A stretch of 64,000 nt of DNA from positions 49,713-113,712 of the forward strand of contig NZ_AQQX01000010.1 in the NCBI RefSeq assembly GCF_000768315.1. Reading direction: 5' to 3'. The notes below the pieces were generated by a model, which did no database searches, had not been told where the DNA came from, and saw nothing but the letters and a program-made list of their open reading frames with translations. The stretch comes from Pseudooceanicola atlanticus (GTDB lineage: Bacteria; Pseudomonadota; Alphaproteobacteria; Rhodobacterales; Rhodobacteraceae). Below, piece after piece: positions 55,669 to 63,992 of the stretch (positions within the stretch are counted from its first letter, which is position 1; the number at the start of each line of letters is the position of its first letter). A program made the translations under genes and the position numbers.

Positions 55669-56241
55669 ATGGTAGTCCTGTCGAAAATCTACACCCGGAC
55701 CGGCGATGCGGGCGAAACCGCACTTGGCGACGGAACCCGCGTGCCCAAGCCCTCCCTCCGGGTCGAGGCTTACGGCACCGTGGATGAAACCAATGCGACG
55801 ATCGGCCTCGCGCGGCAGCATTCCGAGGGCGACATGGACGCGGCCCTGGCGCGGATCCAGAACGACATGTTCGACCTGGGGGCCGATCTGTGCCGGCCCA
55901 ACATGGAGGCCGACGCGGATGCCGAATACCCGCCGCTGCGGATCATCGCCAGCCAGGTGGAGCGACTGGAGTCCGAGATCGACGCAATGAACGCCGACCT
56001 GACCCCGCTGCGCAGCTTTGTCCTGCCGGGCGGATCGGCGCTGGCCGCGCATCTGCACCTGTGCCGCACCGTGTCGCGGCGGGCAGAGCGGTTGTCGGTG
56101 GCGCTGCTGGCCGAAGAGGGCTGCAACCCGGAGGCGGTGAAATACCTCAACCGCCTGTCTGACTGGTTCTTCGTGGCCAGCCGCATCGCCAATGACGCTG
56201 GCAAGGCCGACGTCCTGTGGGTTCCTGGCGGCAGCCGCTGA
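55669..56241 (+). CDS. PduO-type cob(I)alamin adenosyltransferase
   Basis: A 190-residue enzyme that adenosylates reduced corrinoids with ATP. Markers are the N-terminal KIYTRTGDAGETALGDG, YGTVDETNA, VLPGG and CRTVSRRAERL, then YLNRLSDWFFVASR. Start at the ATG at 55669; a TTG 6 bases earlier is also in frame. Ends 3 bases from the convergent diguanylate cyclase. Confidence 0.94.
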   Translation: MVVLSKIYTRTGDAGETALGDGTRVPKPSLRVEAYGTVDETNATIGLARQHSEGDMDAALARIQNDMFDLGADLCRPNMEADADAEYPPLRIIASQVERLESEIDAMNADLTPLRSFVLPGGSALAAHLHLCRTVSRRAERLSVALLAEEGCNPEAVKYLNRLSDWFFVASRIANDAGKADVLWVPGGSR

Positions 56242-56244
56242 CCG

Positions 56245-57213
56245 TCAGGACGCGCGGGCGATCTTTGTCGACGGGTCGTCGGGGCCCGACTTGGTTCGGG
56301 CCTTGTCGGCGTACATCCGGCGGTCCGCGCATTCCAGCAGGGCCGTCAGGGTTGCACCATCCTTCGGGAACCTGGCTATGCCGATGGCGGGCTGAACCGT
56401 CAGTATGCGCGTCCCACCATTGCCGGTCAGAACCGGGAAGCGACGCGACATCGCCTTGCGCAGGCGGTCTTGGCCTTGCGGGTCTTCGGACAGATCGCAG
56501 CTCGGCATGTAGACGGCGAATTCATCGCCCCCCATGCGCCCCGCGATATCGCCGGAGCGGATCGTCGCATTCAGTGACTGGGCAATTTCGTGCAGCAGCT
56601 TGTCCCCTGCCGAATGTCCCATGCAATCGTTGACCGATTTGAACCCGTTCAAATCGGCGTAGAGGATGGTCGCACTCGCCTGCCCCGCCAGCCTTTCGGA
56701 CACCCGATCACGGAAACCGGTCGCATTCAGCAGCCCGGTCATCCGGTCGGTCATCGACAAATGGCGCCAGCGCGCGACCTCGGCCCGCATCTTGGCCTCG
56801 GCTCGGGCGACGCGGTCCTGCATCAGGCGGCTTTCCTGGATCTGGCGGTGCGCCTGGACAAATTTCGACGCGATGCTGGCGCCGTTGCTTTCCTGGACAA
56901 GGATGTAGGGGCCGCCCGCATCCTCTGCGCTGACCCTGGTGCAGGATACGTTCAGCCGATCGCCCTCGGGCGTCGTGAAGACATGAAACACCGCCTGATC
57001 CGAGCCGAGGATATCGTCCAGCACATCGGGGCGGATGGGGAGGCAGGTACTGTCCGGTTCGGGTCCGATACCAAACACGTTCCGCCCGACGCGGTTCGCG
57101 GCAACGACCCGCCCCTTGGCGGTGATCAGGAAGGCAGCCCCGCTGAGCCCGCCCAACATGGCGAGCATGCCTGACAGGAATGCAGACGTCTCAGGCAAAG
57201 AATTCCTGACCAT
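56245..57213 (-). CDS. Diguanylate cyclase with PAS-like sensor
   Basis: A 322-residue protein starting MVRNSLPETSAFL at 57213. A PAS-like N-terminal part (about 20-130) is followed by a coiled-coil linker and a GGDEF domain: TDRMTGLLN, DLNGFKSVND and RMGGDEFAVY. The inhibitory site RSGD sits exactly five residues before GGDEF, so product feedback is likely. It overlaps the upstream MetOD1 gene by 23 bp, which implies a shared transcript and coupling. Confidence 0.92.
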   Translation of the reverse strand: MVRNSLPETSAFLSGMLAMLGGLSGAAFLITAKGRVVAANRVGRNVFGIGPEPDSTCLPIRPDVLDDILGSDQAVFHVFTTPEGDRLNVSCTRVSAEDAGGPYILVQESNGASIASKFVQAHRQIQESRLMQDRVARAEAKMRAEVARWRHLSMTDRMTGLLNATGFRDRVSERLAGQASATILYADLNGFKSVNDCMGHSAGDKLLHEIAQSLNATIRSGDIAGRMGGDEFAVYMPSCDLSEDPQGQDRLRKAMSRRFPVLTGNGGTRILTVQPAIGIARFPKDGATLTALLECADRRMYADKARTKSGPDDPSTKIARAS

Positions 57214-57715
57214 CTTCGGCCTCTGACCGGGAGAGATTGACGGTGACCAGACAGCGATTGTCACCCTTGGCCAGCGATTCCTTGACATGGACACGGGCAT
57301 AACCGGTGGCATTGGCGGCGATGCGACCAAAGACATTGGTGGTCATCATGCACAGCGAGGGACGCCCCCCCGCCTCAGCACCGAAGGGGCAGCGGCAATT
57401 GGTGAAGGTGACGCTGTCTTCGGCCACGTCTTCAACCACGAATTCGCCGCCGATCTGCGCCTTGAACTGCTGGAGGTAATCGGCCAGCTGCGCCGACGAG
57501 GCGCCGCAGAGCGTTTCAGCGCGGGCAAGGTCGCTATTGCCGATCTGGCGGCCGACGATGCCGATGAAGGCCTCCGCATCCTCGACGCCGACGACATCCT
57601 CGATCGTGCCGCAGAGCGTCCCGATCATCTGGTTGAAGAAGGCCTCACGGTTGAGATCGGCTGAGGGGGCCAGCTGCGGCGCCGGCTTCGTGGGAATATC
57701 GGCAAGTTTGTTCAT
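57191..57715 (-). CDS. Methanogen output domain 1 (MetOD1) protein
   Basis: A 174-residue cytosolic protein with the MetOD1 cysteine signature NCRCPFG and SLCMMTTNVFGR. An extra Cys occurs in TLCGT and in ETLCG. Domains of this type are found as outputs of sensory proteins and are thought to bind a cofactor or metal; not proven. I choose the ATG at 57715 with AGGA upstream; a GTG at 57736 gives seven extra residues. Its 3' end overlaps the diguanylate cyclase gene. Confidence 0.8.
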   Translation of the reverse strand: MNKLADIPTKPAPQLAPSADLNREAFFNQMIGTLCGTIEDVVGVEDAEAFIGIVGRQIGNSDLARAETLCGASSAQLADYLQQFKAQIGGEFVVEDVAEDSVTFTNCRCPFGAEAGGRPSLCMMTTNVFGRIAANATGYARVHVKESLAKGDNRCLVTVNLSRSEAEDGQEFFA

Positions 57716-57757
57716 TTTGGTTTCCTGTCCGTTCACAGACAGAATCCCAGCAAATTA

Positions 57758-57772
57758 CAAACCAAAGATTAA
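57758..57772 (-). promoter_or_regulatory. Near-consensus CtrA site upstream of MetOD1-DGC unit
   Basis: On the minus strand TTAA-TCTTTGG-TTTG, one half perfect and the other with two mismatches to TTAA. It lies about 43 bases before the MetOD1 start. Weak on its own; noted because the other c-di-GMP gene has a perfect site. Confidence 0.3.
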
Positions 57773-57830
57773 CGCGGACCGGTCTGACGCAGATTTTCTG
57801 GTCTCCGGCCGATCCGCCACGCGGGACGCG

Positions 57831-58817
57831 TCAGAGCATGCCCGGCACGATCTGGTCCGGCGGCCGGTGACCGTCGGCGAAGGTCTTGATATTGATGATG
57901 ACTTTCTCACCCATCTCAGCCCGCCCCTCGCGCGTGGCCGAGCCCATATGCGGCAGCAAAACGACGTTCTTGAGCTCTCTCAACTCGGCATTGGCCTCTT
58001 CGCCATATTCATAAACGTCGAGCCCGGCACCGGCGATTCCCCCGGCCTTGAGCAACCGCGTCAGCGCATGTTCGTCGATCACCTCCCCGCGGGAGGTGTT
58101 CACGATCACCGCCTCGGGCTTCATCAGCTTAAGGCGACGGGCGTTCATCAGGTGGAAGGTGGAGGGCGTGTGCGGGCAGTTGATCGACAGCACGTCGACC
58201 CGCGCAACCATCTGGTCGAGGCTTTCCCAATAGGTCGCGCCCAGCTCTGCCTCGGTCTCTTCGCGCAGGCGGCGGCGGTTGTGGTAATGCACCTGCATGC
58301 CGAAGGCATTGGCGCGGCGTGCCACGGCCTGCCCGATGCGGCCCATCCCGAGGATGCCCAGCCGGCGTCCGGCGATCCGACCGCCCAGCAGGGCACCGGG
58401 GCTCCAGCCTTCCCAGTTGCTGGACTGCATCTGCGCCAGGCCTTCGGGAATGCGGCGGGTCACAGCGAGGATCAGCGCCATGGTCATGTCAGCGGTGTCA
58501 TCGGTGACGACGCCCGGCGTGTTCGACACGAGGATGCCGCGCGCCCGGCAGGTGGCAACGTCGATATGGTCGACGCCCGCCCCGTAATTGGCGATCAGGC
58601 GCAGGTTCGGCCCGGCCTGCCCGACCAGCCCGGCGTCGATCCTGTCGCGCAGGTTGGTGACAAGCACATCGGCATCCTGCACCGCCTCGGCCAGCTCGGC
58701 GCGGGTCATCGGGCGGTCCGCCGGGCCCAGCGTGACGTCGAACAATTCGCTCAGACGCTCTTCGACCTTCTTGGGCAAGCGTCGCGTAACAACAACACTC
58801 AGACGTTGAGTTGGCAT
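57831..58817 (-). CDS. D-2-hydroxyacid dehydrogenase (glyoxylate/hydroxypyruvate reductase type)
   Basis: A 328-residue NAD(P)-dependent D-2-hydroxyacid dehydrogenase. The Rossmann motif is GMGRIGQAVARR, the catalytic Arg lies in NTSRGEVIDE and the catalytic His in LLPHMGSAT. The N-terminal block GAGVDHIDVATCRARGI is typical of glyoxylate/D-glycerate dehydrogenases. Divergent from a secreted SH3 gene. Confidence 0.92.
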   Translation of the reverse strand: MPTQRLSVVVTRRLPKKVEERLSELFDVTLGPADRPMTRAELAEAVQDADVLVTNLRDRIDAGLVGQAGPNLRLIANYGAGVDHIDVATCRARGILVSNTPGVVTDDTADMTMALILAVTRRIPEGLAQMQSSNWEGWSPGALLGGRIAGRRLGILGMGRIGQAVARRANAFGMQVHYHNRRRLREETEAELGATYWESLDQMVARVDVLSINCPHTPSTFHLMNARRLKLMKPEAVIVNTSRGEVIDEHALTRLLKAGGIAGAGLDVYEYGEEANAELRELKNVVLLPHMGSATREGRAEMGEKVIINIKTFADGHRPPDQIVPGML

Positions 58818-58925
58818 GCGGGCCCTCCCCTGGCTTCCGTCGGTCGCAAATCACTGGCAAAGTGGCGCAAAGAGAGCGGAGGCACAAGAACCGCCGCTCA
58901 TTCCGAGGCAGATTCAGGCGGACCC

Positions 58926-59462
58926 ATGAGGCAGAGCTGGACCGGCGCGCTTGCGCTTCTTCTCTCGATCGCGATTTTCCCGGTCAATCCGGCCGCGGCA
59001 GATAGCAAGGTATTGAAAACGAGCGCGACTCAAGAGGTCGGGCCGGTGACCCACCTGCCCCTGCCGCGCTACGTCTCCATGAAGGCCTCCAAGGCCAATG
59101 TCCGCCGCGGGCCCAGCCGGACCCACCGGATCGACTGGGTCTACATGCGCCGCAACATGCCGCTGCAGATCACCGCCGAATACGGCCACTGGCGCCGCGT
59201 GCGCGACCAGGAAGGCGTGGGCGGCTGGATCCATCATTCCCTGCTGTCCGGCGTGCGCACGGTGCTGATCGAACAGGACATGCTGGAATTGCAGGTCCGC
59301 CCGCACGAAACCGCCGCCGTCAGCGCCGAGCTGGAACTCGGCGTCGTCGCCCGGCTGGAGGAATGCCTGCCGGATTGGTGCCGCCTGTCGGTCGCGGGCT
59401 TCCGCGGCTGGGCGCCGAAATCGGCGCTGTGGGGCGTGGACCCGGACGAGCTGCGCGACTGA
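58926..59462 (+). CDS. Secreted SH3-domain protein
   Basis: A 178-residue exported protein with a cleavable signal (SWTGALALLLSIAIFPV, cleavage near AAA-DS). Two SH3-like units are visible: KASKANVRRGPSRTHRIDW with GVGGWIHHSLL, and a second with ELGVVARLEECLPDWCRL and GFRGWAPKSALWG. Cysteines in ECLPDWC may pair. The family is probably peptidoglycan-associated. Confidence 0.88.
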   Translation: MRQSWTGALALLLSIAIFPVNPAAADSKVLKTSATQEVGPVTHLPLPRYVSMKASKANVRRGPSRTHRIDWVYMRRNMPLQITAEYGHWRRVRDQEGVGGWIHHSLLSGVRTVLIEQDMLELQVRPHETAAVSAELELGVVARLEECLPDWCRLSVAGFRGWAPKSALWGVDPDELRD

Positions 59463-59635
59463 TCGGGCGGGACCCTCGCCCGGATCCCTCGCGTCACCAC
59501 GGGCGCCGACCTCGCCAACCTGCGACGATTTCACCCGGCCTGCCCTCCCGGATCCCCCGACCGACGCATTGTCGTTGAACCGGCCCCGGTTTCGGCTAGG
59601 ATCGCGGATATTCTTTAACCGATTTCAGGCCCCTG

Positions 59636-60985
59636 ATGATCCGTCTTCTTCTCGTGGCGCTTGTCGCGCTGACCCTGACCCATGCCCCGGCCGCCGCGCA
59701 GGAGACCGCCCAGCCCACCGGCACGATCGGCGTGGAGGACAGCGCCGAACGCGACGCTGCCATTGCCACCCGCATTCGGGACATCCTGACCGAACTGGAC
59801 GGTTACGAGGACGTCACCGTCACCGTGTCCTCTGGCATCGTCACGTTCCGCGGCACCACGCTGGACGCGGAAACCGCCAACCGCCTGAACGATCTGTCCG
59901 GCCGCGTCGAGGGCGTCGTCGCGATCCGCAACGAGGTGAGCGAGACGACTGATGTCGTTCGCCGCCTGAACCCGGCTTGGCAGCGGTTCGAAAAGCGGAT
60001 GTCGGACCTTGTGGCCTGGTCGCCGCTGCTACTGATCGCCTTCTCGGCCTTCCTGGTCGTCGTCTTCCTGGGCGTATTGCTGGCCCGTTTCCGGCAACCC
60101 TGGGAGCGCCTGGCCCCCAATGCCTTCATCGCCGACATCTACCGACAGCTGATCCGGCTGGCCTTCGTCGTCGCGGGCATCGTGGTGGGGCTCGATATCC
60201 TGAACGCGACGGCGCTGCTGTCGACGATCCTCGGCGCGGCAGGGATCATCGGTCTGGCCATCGGTTTCGCCGTGAAGGACACGGTCGAGAATTTCATTGC
60301 GTCGGTGATGCTGTCGATCCGCCAGCCCTTCCGCCCCAATGACGCGGTCGAGATCAATGGCGACGAGGGCAAGGTGATCCGCCTGACCTCGCGGGCGACC
60401 ATCCTCCTCAGCTGGGATGGCAACCAGATCCGCATTCCGAACTCCACCGTCTTCAAGAGCCGCATCGTGAACTACTCGATGAACGCGGAACGGCGGTTCC
60501 TGTTCGATATCGGCATCGCCCCGGATGCGGATGCGGCGCTGGCCGTGAAGGTGGCGCAGGACACGCTGGCCGCCCTGCCCTTCACGCTCAAGACCCCCGC
60601 CAGCGACGCCTGGATCGACGGGATCGGTGACAGCACGGTAACCCTGCGCCTGATCGGCTGGATCGACCAGCGCGAGACGTCCTTGCTGGCCGCACGCGGC
60701 GAGGCGATCCGCCTGTCCCTGGCCGCCCTGACCGAGGCCGGGATCGACATGCCGGAGCCGACCTACCGCCTGATCGGTGCCGGTGGAGAGGGCTTTACCG
60801 ACACGCCCGACCGCGCCGCACCGACCCGCGGCACCGAAACCGCCCAGCCCGCCCCCCGCCCGGCCCAGGCCGAGGCGCTGGACGTGCAGGCCCATGCCGA
60901 GCATGAACTTGAGGCCATCGTCGACGAGGAACGCCGGGACAAGAACAACGAGGATCTGCTGACCTCCGACGCCCCGACCGAATGA
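59636..60985 (+). CDS. MscS-type mechanosensitive channel with N-terminal BON domain
   Basis: A 449-residue inner-membrane protein. A signal peptide (to AAAQ, residue 22) and a periplasmic BON domain (about 40-105) precede three transmembrane helices (about 128-148, 165-185 and 195-220). The pore helix and vestibule start are seen in LGAAGIIGLAIGFAVKDTV, followed by the beta domain RPFRPNDAVEINGDEG-like run (QPFRPNDAVEINGDEGKVIR). The C-terminal ~65 residues are acidic and disordered. It probably releases solutes under hypo-osmotic shock. Confidence 0.93.
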   Translation: MIRLLLVALVALTLTHAPAAAQETAQPTGTIGVEDSAERDAAIATRIRDILTELDGYEDVTVTVSSGIVTFRGTTLDAETANRLNDLSGRVEGVVAIRNEVSETTDVVRRLNPAWQRFEKRMSDLVAWSPLLLIAFSAFLVVVFLGVLLARFRQPWERLAPNAFIADIYRQLIRLAFVVAGIVVGLDILNATALLSTILGAAGIIGLAIGFAVKDTVENFIASVMLSIRQPFRPNDAVEINGDEGKVIRLTSRATILLSWDGNQIRIPNSTVFKSRIVNYSMNAERRFLFDIGIAPDADAALAVKVAQDTLAALPFTLKTPASDAWIDGIGDSTVTLRLIGWIDQRETSLLAARGEAIRLSLAALTEAGIDMPEPTYRLIGAGGEGFTDTPDRAAPTRGTETAQPAPRPAQAEALDVQAHAEHELEAIVDEERRDKNNEDLLTSDAPTE

Positions 60986-61086
60986 GCCCACGTCCCCCGT
61001 CAGGGCCACAGGAAAGAATAGGTGCATTTTCCCGGCAAAAGGGGCTTGAACCCCGAAGCCGCCCGGAGTAATCAGCGCTCCACCGT

Positions 61087-61161
61087 TGGGGTGTAGCCAA
61101 GTGGTAAGGCAGCGGTTTTTGGTACCGTGTATCGTAGGTTCGAATCCTACCACCCCAGCCA
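61087..61161 (+). tRNA. tRNA-Gln (anticodon TTG)
   Basis: A 75-nt cloverleaf from TGGGGTGTAGCCAAG to CCACCCCAGCCA with encoded CCA. The anticodon loop TTTTGGT gives TTG. It is followed by a tyrosine-recombinase remnant and probably served as an attachment site. Confidence 0.97.
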
Positions 61162-61224
61162 TGTTTTCCCACCAGAACAAAAAAGCCCAAGAATTTGGGG
61201 TCGCAAGGATGCGGTCCGGAAATA

Positions 61225-61285
61225 CTGTCTCAGAGAAATCTGAGACAGGGCCACAAGCTGTATCACAGGATGGGCCACATCCTGT
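61225..61285. repeat. Two perfect palindromes downstream of tRNA-Gln
   Basis: First: arms CTGTCTCAGA and TCTGAGACAG with a four-base centre (61225-61248). Second: arms ACAGGATG and CATCCTGT with a five-base centre (61265-61285). They lie between the tRNA and the recombinase remnant. They could be recombinase or regulator binding sites; no T-run is attached to either. Confidence 0.7.
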
Positions 61286-61337
61286 TGGCACACGCTCAGC
61301 CGACGGCACTGCGGCAGGCGCCTGCAACGCGGCAACG

Positions 61338-61787
61338 ATGCCCTCGAAGACCCGCCGGGCCCGGCGTTGGCCAGGGCCCTATCTTCTTCTCAGAGGGTCG
61401 ACCTACTACTTCAGAAAAAGATTACGTTGCGTCAGAAATCAGGAAAAATGCACGGGAAAATTTCTGTGCCTCTCCCTACGGACGAATTTTCGGACCGAGG
61501 CGATGTGCCGGGCGGCGCATCTCCTCTCAGCCCTACAACGCGGAGAGAGAAAAATAATGTCAAACACCGCCGCAACCGCCGTCACCGCAGAGCAGATCAT
61601 GGTCATCCTGTCCGATATCCTGCGCGCTGAACCCAACCGCAGCATCGACGCGCAGAACGCAGGTGAGCCCATCGACGACGACGAACTCGATCTCCAGATC
61701 CAAAGCCGGACGGACCAAGGTGACGATATGGGTCCCCATGCCCGAAGGAACGACTTTCGACTCGTGGACCAGATCGCGCGGGAATAG
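61338..61787 (+). pseudogene. Truncated tyrosine recombinase (N-terminal part)
   Basis: A 149-residue frame starting MPSKTRRARRWPGPYLLLRG, whose YYFRKRL and CLSLRTNFRTEAMCRAAHLL match the N-terminal arm/core-binding region of phage-type integrases (DUF6538-like). It stops before the core and catalytic domain (no R..HxxR..Y), so it cannot be active. It sits 176 bp after the tRNA-Gln 3' end in the same direction. Confidence 0.7.
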
Positions 61788-62042
61788 GGCCGATAGCCGG
61801 CTCGGTTGTAAGGGGCGGAAAGCGGCCATTCGCTACAAGCGCAAGTGTCATGGTTGGCGTGCTGGTAAGCGGTCGTTCGTAGTTGACGCCCGTCATGGAA
61901 GCCACCCAAGCAAAGCTGGCAAGACCAGACCTTCTTGAAGACGAGCCTACGATACGGTCCTTCTTCAGAGTTTTTTGGAGACCATGATCTGTTTTGCGCC
62001 GCTTCGAGGTCGCGACGCGGCTCATTGATAATAGGCGGCGAC
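61788..62042. other. Island spacer without a supported gene
   Basis: No open frame here shows domain character. The sequence looks like degraded island DNA between the recombinase remnant and the SDR gene. Confidence 0.4.
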
Positions 62043-62789
62043 CTACTTGAAGGTCAGGCCGCCGTCGATGACCAGCGTCTGGCCGGTGACCGTCTCCGCT
62101 CGGCAGAAGGTCAGTGCCTGCTCGGCCACGTCGTCAATGGAGGTGGTCTTCTTGAGTTTCGCCGCCTCGCGCCACGTCGAAACGAAGCTTTCCGGTGCAC
62201 CGCTGCTCATCACCGTGTTCTCCATCAGCCCCGGTGCCACGCAGTTCACACGCACATCCGGTGCCAGCGAGGCTGCGAGGAACCGGGTTAAACCCGACAC
62301 GGCAGCCTTCGTAGGCTGAAAGGCCCGGTCGGCCCCCCACGTCCCGTGCCCGATAGTGGAACCGAAATTGACGATAGCACCCCGCGCGGCGCGCAGATGC
62401 GGCGCGGCGGCCCGCGAGGCGAGGAAGGGGCCGCGGAAGTTAATGTCGCTGATGCGGTCCCAGGTCTCGGGATCGTAGCCGGCGAGATCGCCCGCCGGCG
62501 GCCCCCCGGCCGCACCGGCCGCGTTCATAAGGATCGCGAGGCCGCCCAGCGTCTCGGCCGCCATCGCCACACCTGCCTCGACCGAGGTCGGGTCGCGCAA
62601 GTCGAGCCGGACGGCGACGGCGCGGCCTCCGCGCTTTTCGATCGCTTCGCAAGCGTCGGTCGCGCGATCCTCGCCGACGCTCCAACCCACGGCGACGTCG
62701 GCACCTGCTTCCGCCAGCCGCTCTACCAACCGGCGGCCAAGGCCGCCATTGCCGCCGACGACGAGGGCCGGCTTTCCGGCGATGTCCAT
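62043..62789 (-). CDS. SDR-family protein with Phe at the catalytic Tyr position
   Basis: A 248-residue SDR starting MDIAGKPALVVGGNGGLG (coenzyme motif 11-18 region). NAAG, Ser144 in NFGSTIG and Lys161 are conserved, but the YxxxK pair reads FQPTK: Phe157 replaces the catalytic Tyr (codon TTT, one base from TAT). C-terminal VTGQTLVIDGGLTFK is canonical. The open frame extends upstream but has no homology. It may be an inactive or altered enzyme. Cargo of the eroded tRNA-bounded island. Confidence 0.85.
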   Translation of the reverse strand: MDIAGKPALVVGGNGGLGRRLVERLAEAGADVAVGWSVGEDRATDACEAIEKRGGRAVAVRLDLRDPTSVEAGVAMAAETLGGLAILMNAAGAAGGPPAGDLAGYDPETWDRISDINFRGPFLASRAAAPHLRAARGAIVNFGSTIGHGTWGADRAFQPTKAAVSGLTRFLAASLAPDVRVNCVAPGLMENTVMSSGAPESFVSTWREAAKLKKTTSIDDVAEQALTFCRAETVTGQTLVIDGGLTFK

Positions 62790-63016
62790 GTTGCGCGCTC
62801 CGTTCCCGTGTGTGGGTGTTCTACAAAAACTTTCAATGGCGCAATACTCGGGCCACGTGTTCAACCGATCAAGCAGGAATCTGTCCCGTCGATGGCTTCG
62901 ATGACGCAGAGAGACGTCGCAAGGCCGCTCCGAGCGCGAAGCGGACCGCCTAATTATGTCTGAGGGAATCCTGGGACCTGCGGTGTTTTGGACGAGATTG
63001 ACTCGGAGGTCCTCAG

Positions 63017-63263
63017 ATGGCGAACGCTCAATCGGTTTCTGACCACTGGGGCAAAGGCGATGTTTAGGCGCGCATTCTGGAGGCAATGAAACTAGCCGGG
63101 ATCGCCCCCCGAGTCCGCGATCATCGATGACCTCGCACCAGTTGATCATTTCCACGCACGCGGCTTCCCTGAGACCGTAGAGCTTGCCGATATCTTACCG
63201 ATCCAAGTGGGAGACCGGCTCGTCGACATTGGCTGTGGCATCGGCGTTCCCGCCAGATACCTA
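63017..63263 (+). pseudogene. Broken SAM-dependent methyltransferase, 5' fragment
   Basis: Starts MANAQSVSDHWGKGDV, then an in-frame TAG, then a frameshift near 63105; the shifted frame reads DLAPVDHFHARGFPETVELA and VDIGCGIGVPARYL, the SAM-binding motif I of class I methyltransferases. It is cut at CTA by the IS-derived element. At least three lesions, so non-functional. Confidence 0.8.
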
Positions 63264-63552
63264 GGCTCTGAATCATTGGGTTTCACAGCCAGCAGATGAC
63301 GATTGCGGCGAGAGCAATGGCCGCGATGACCACCTTCGGCGCATCCCTCCAGCGCAAGCCATTGCGATCTATGAAGATAATTCCGCTCAAGACACGCCGG
63401 TCGTCGACACCCGGCTTGCCGTGGGACTTCGGGAATTAAGGTTTTGAACGCACCACCTGAGCGTCGTTTAGCCAGAAGAGATCAGACATATCACCGCTCT
63501 GTTTTCGCGCGGTGAATCATGCCCTGCCACTGAAATCAATGGGTCCTAAGCC
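63264..63552 (-). mobile_element. Internally deleted IS5-family element (MITE-like)
   Basis: Ends are GGCTCTGAATCATTGGGTTT on the left and, read inward, GGCTTAGGACCCATTGATTT on the right (imperfect inverted repeats), flanked by TA on both sides within a CTAG target, as in the IS427 group. Minus-strand codons 63489-63283 give the transposase N-terminus MSDLFWLNDAQVVRSKP, an in-frame stop, FPKSHGKPGVDDRRVLSG ... RWRDAP, directly joined to the extreme C-terminus KVVIAAIALAAIVICWL. The central DDE region is absent. About 289 bp. Confidence 0.8.
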
Positions 63553-63765
63553 TAGTTCCGCACTGCCCAATCCGACATCGATCCTAAGCAGGCTGCCCTT
63601 TCTGTTCTTCTGTCCCTTGACAACCACGTGCACGATCCAATGCCGAGCGCCCGAAGGATCAACAACCAGATAAATACCGTTGCCGTCGCCATGGCGACCA
63701 GCTCCGGGATTCTCGACCAGCTTCTTTGTGCGTTTGCCTGACAGAGCCGGGCGGAATTGCACCAC
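63553..63765 (-). pseudogene. Truncated tyrosine recombinase (DUF4102-type N-terminus)
   Basis: A 70-residue fragment from a GTG at 63765: KRTKKLVENPGAGRHGDGNG, IYLVVDPSGARHWIVHVVV and DVGLGSAEL match the arm-binding domain of P4-like integrases. It is cut at the CTAG occupied by the IS-derived element; the core and catalytic domain are missing. It begins 138 bp after the tRNA-Ser 3' end, in the same direction, the usual placement of an island integrase. Confidence 0.75.
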
Positions 63766-63902
63766 AATTCAGACCACACAGCGAACGTAAACCTGCGTCA
63801 TCGAAGAAAACCGAGACAAGGACGTCACGTCAGGAAACATCAATAAAATTAAGAAACCACGCCATCAGAGAGAAGCATATTGAACCGATCGAAATTGTGT
63901 GG

Positions 63903-63992
63903 TGGCGGAGACGAAGGGATTCGAACCCTCGAGACGGTTTCCCGCCTACTCCCTTAGCAGGGGAGCGCCTTCGACCACTCGGCCACGTCTCC
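63903..63992 (-). tRNA. tRNA-Ser (anticodon GCT)
   Basis: A 90-nt class II tRNA on the minus strand from GGAGACGTGGCCGAGTGG to CGTCTCCGCCA, with encoded CCA. The anticodon loop CTGCTAA gives GCT; the long variable arm GTAGGCGGGAAACCGTC is typical of tRNA-Ser. Likely attachment site of the adjacent integrase remnant. Confidence 0.97.
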
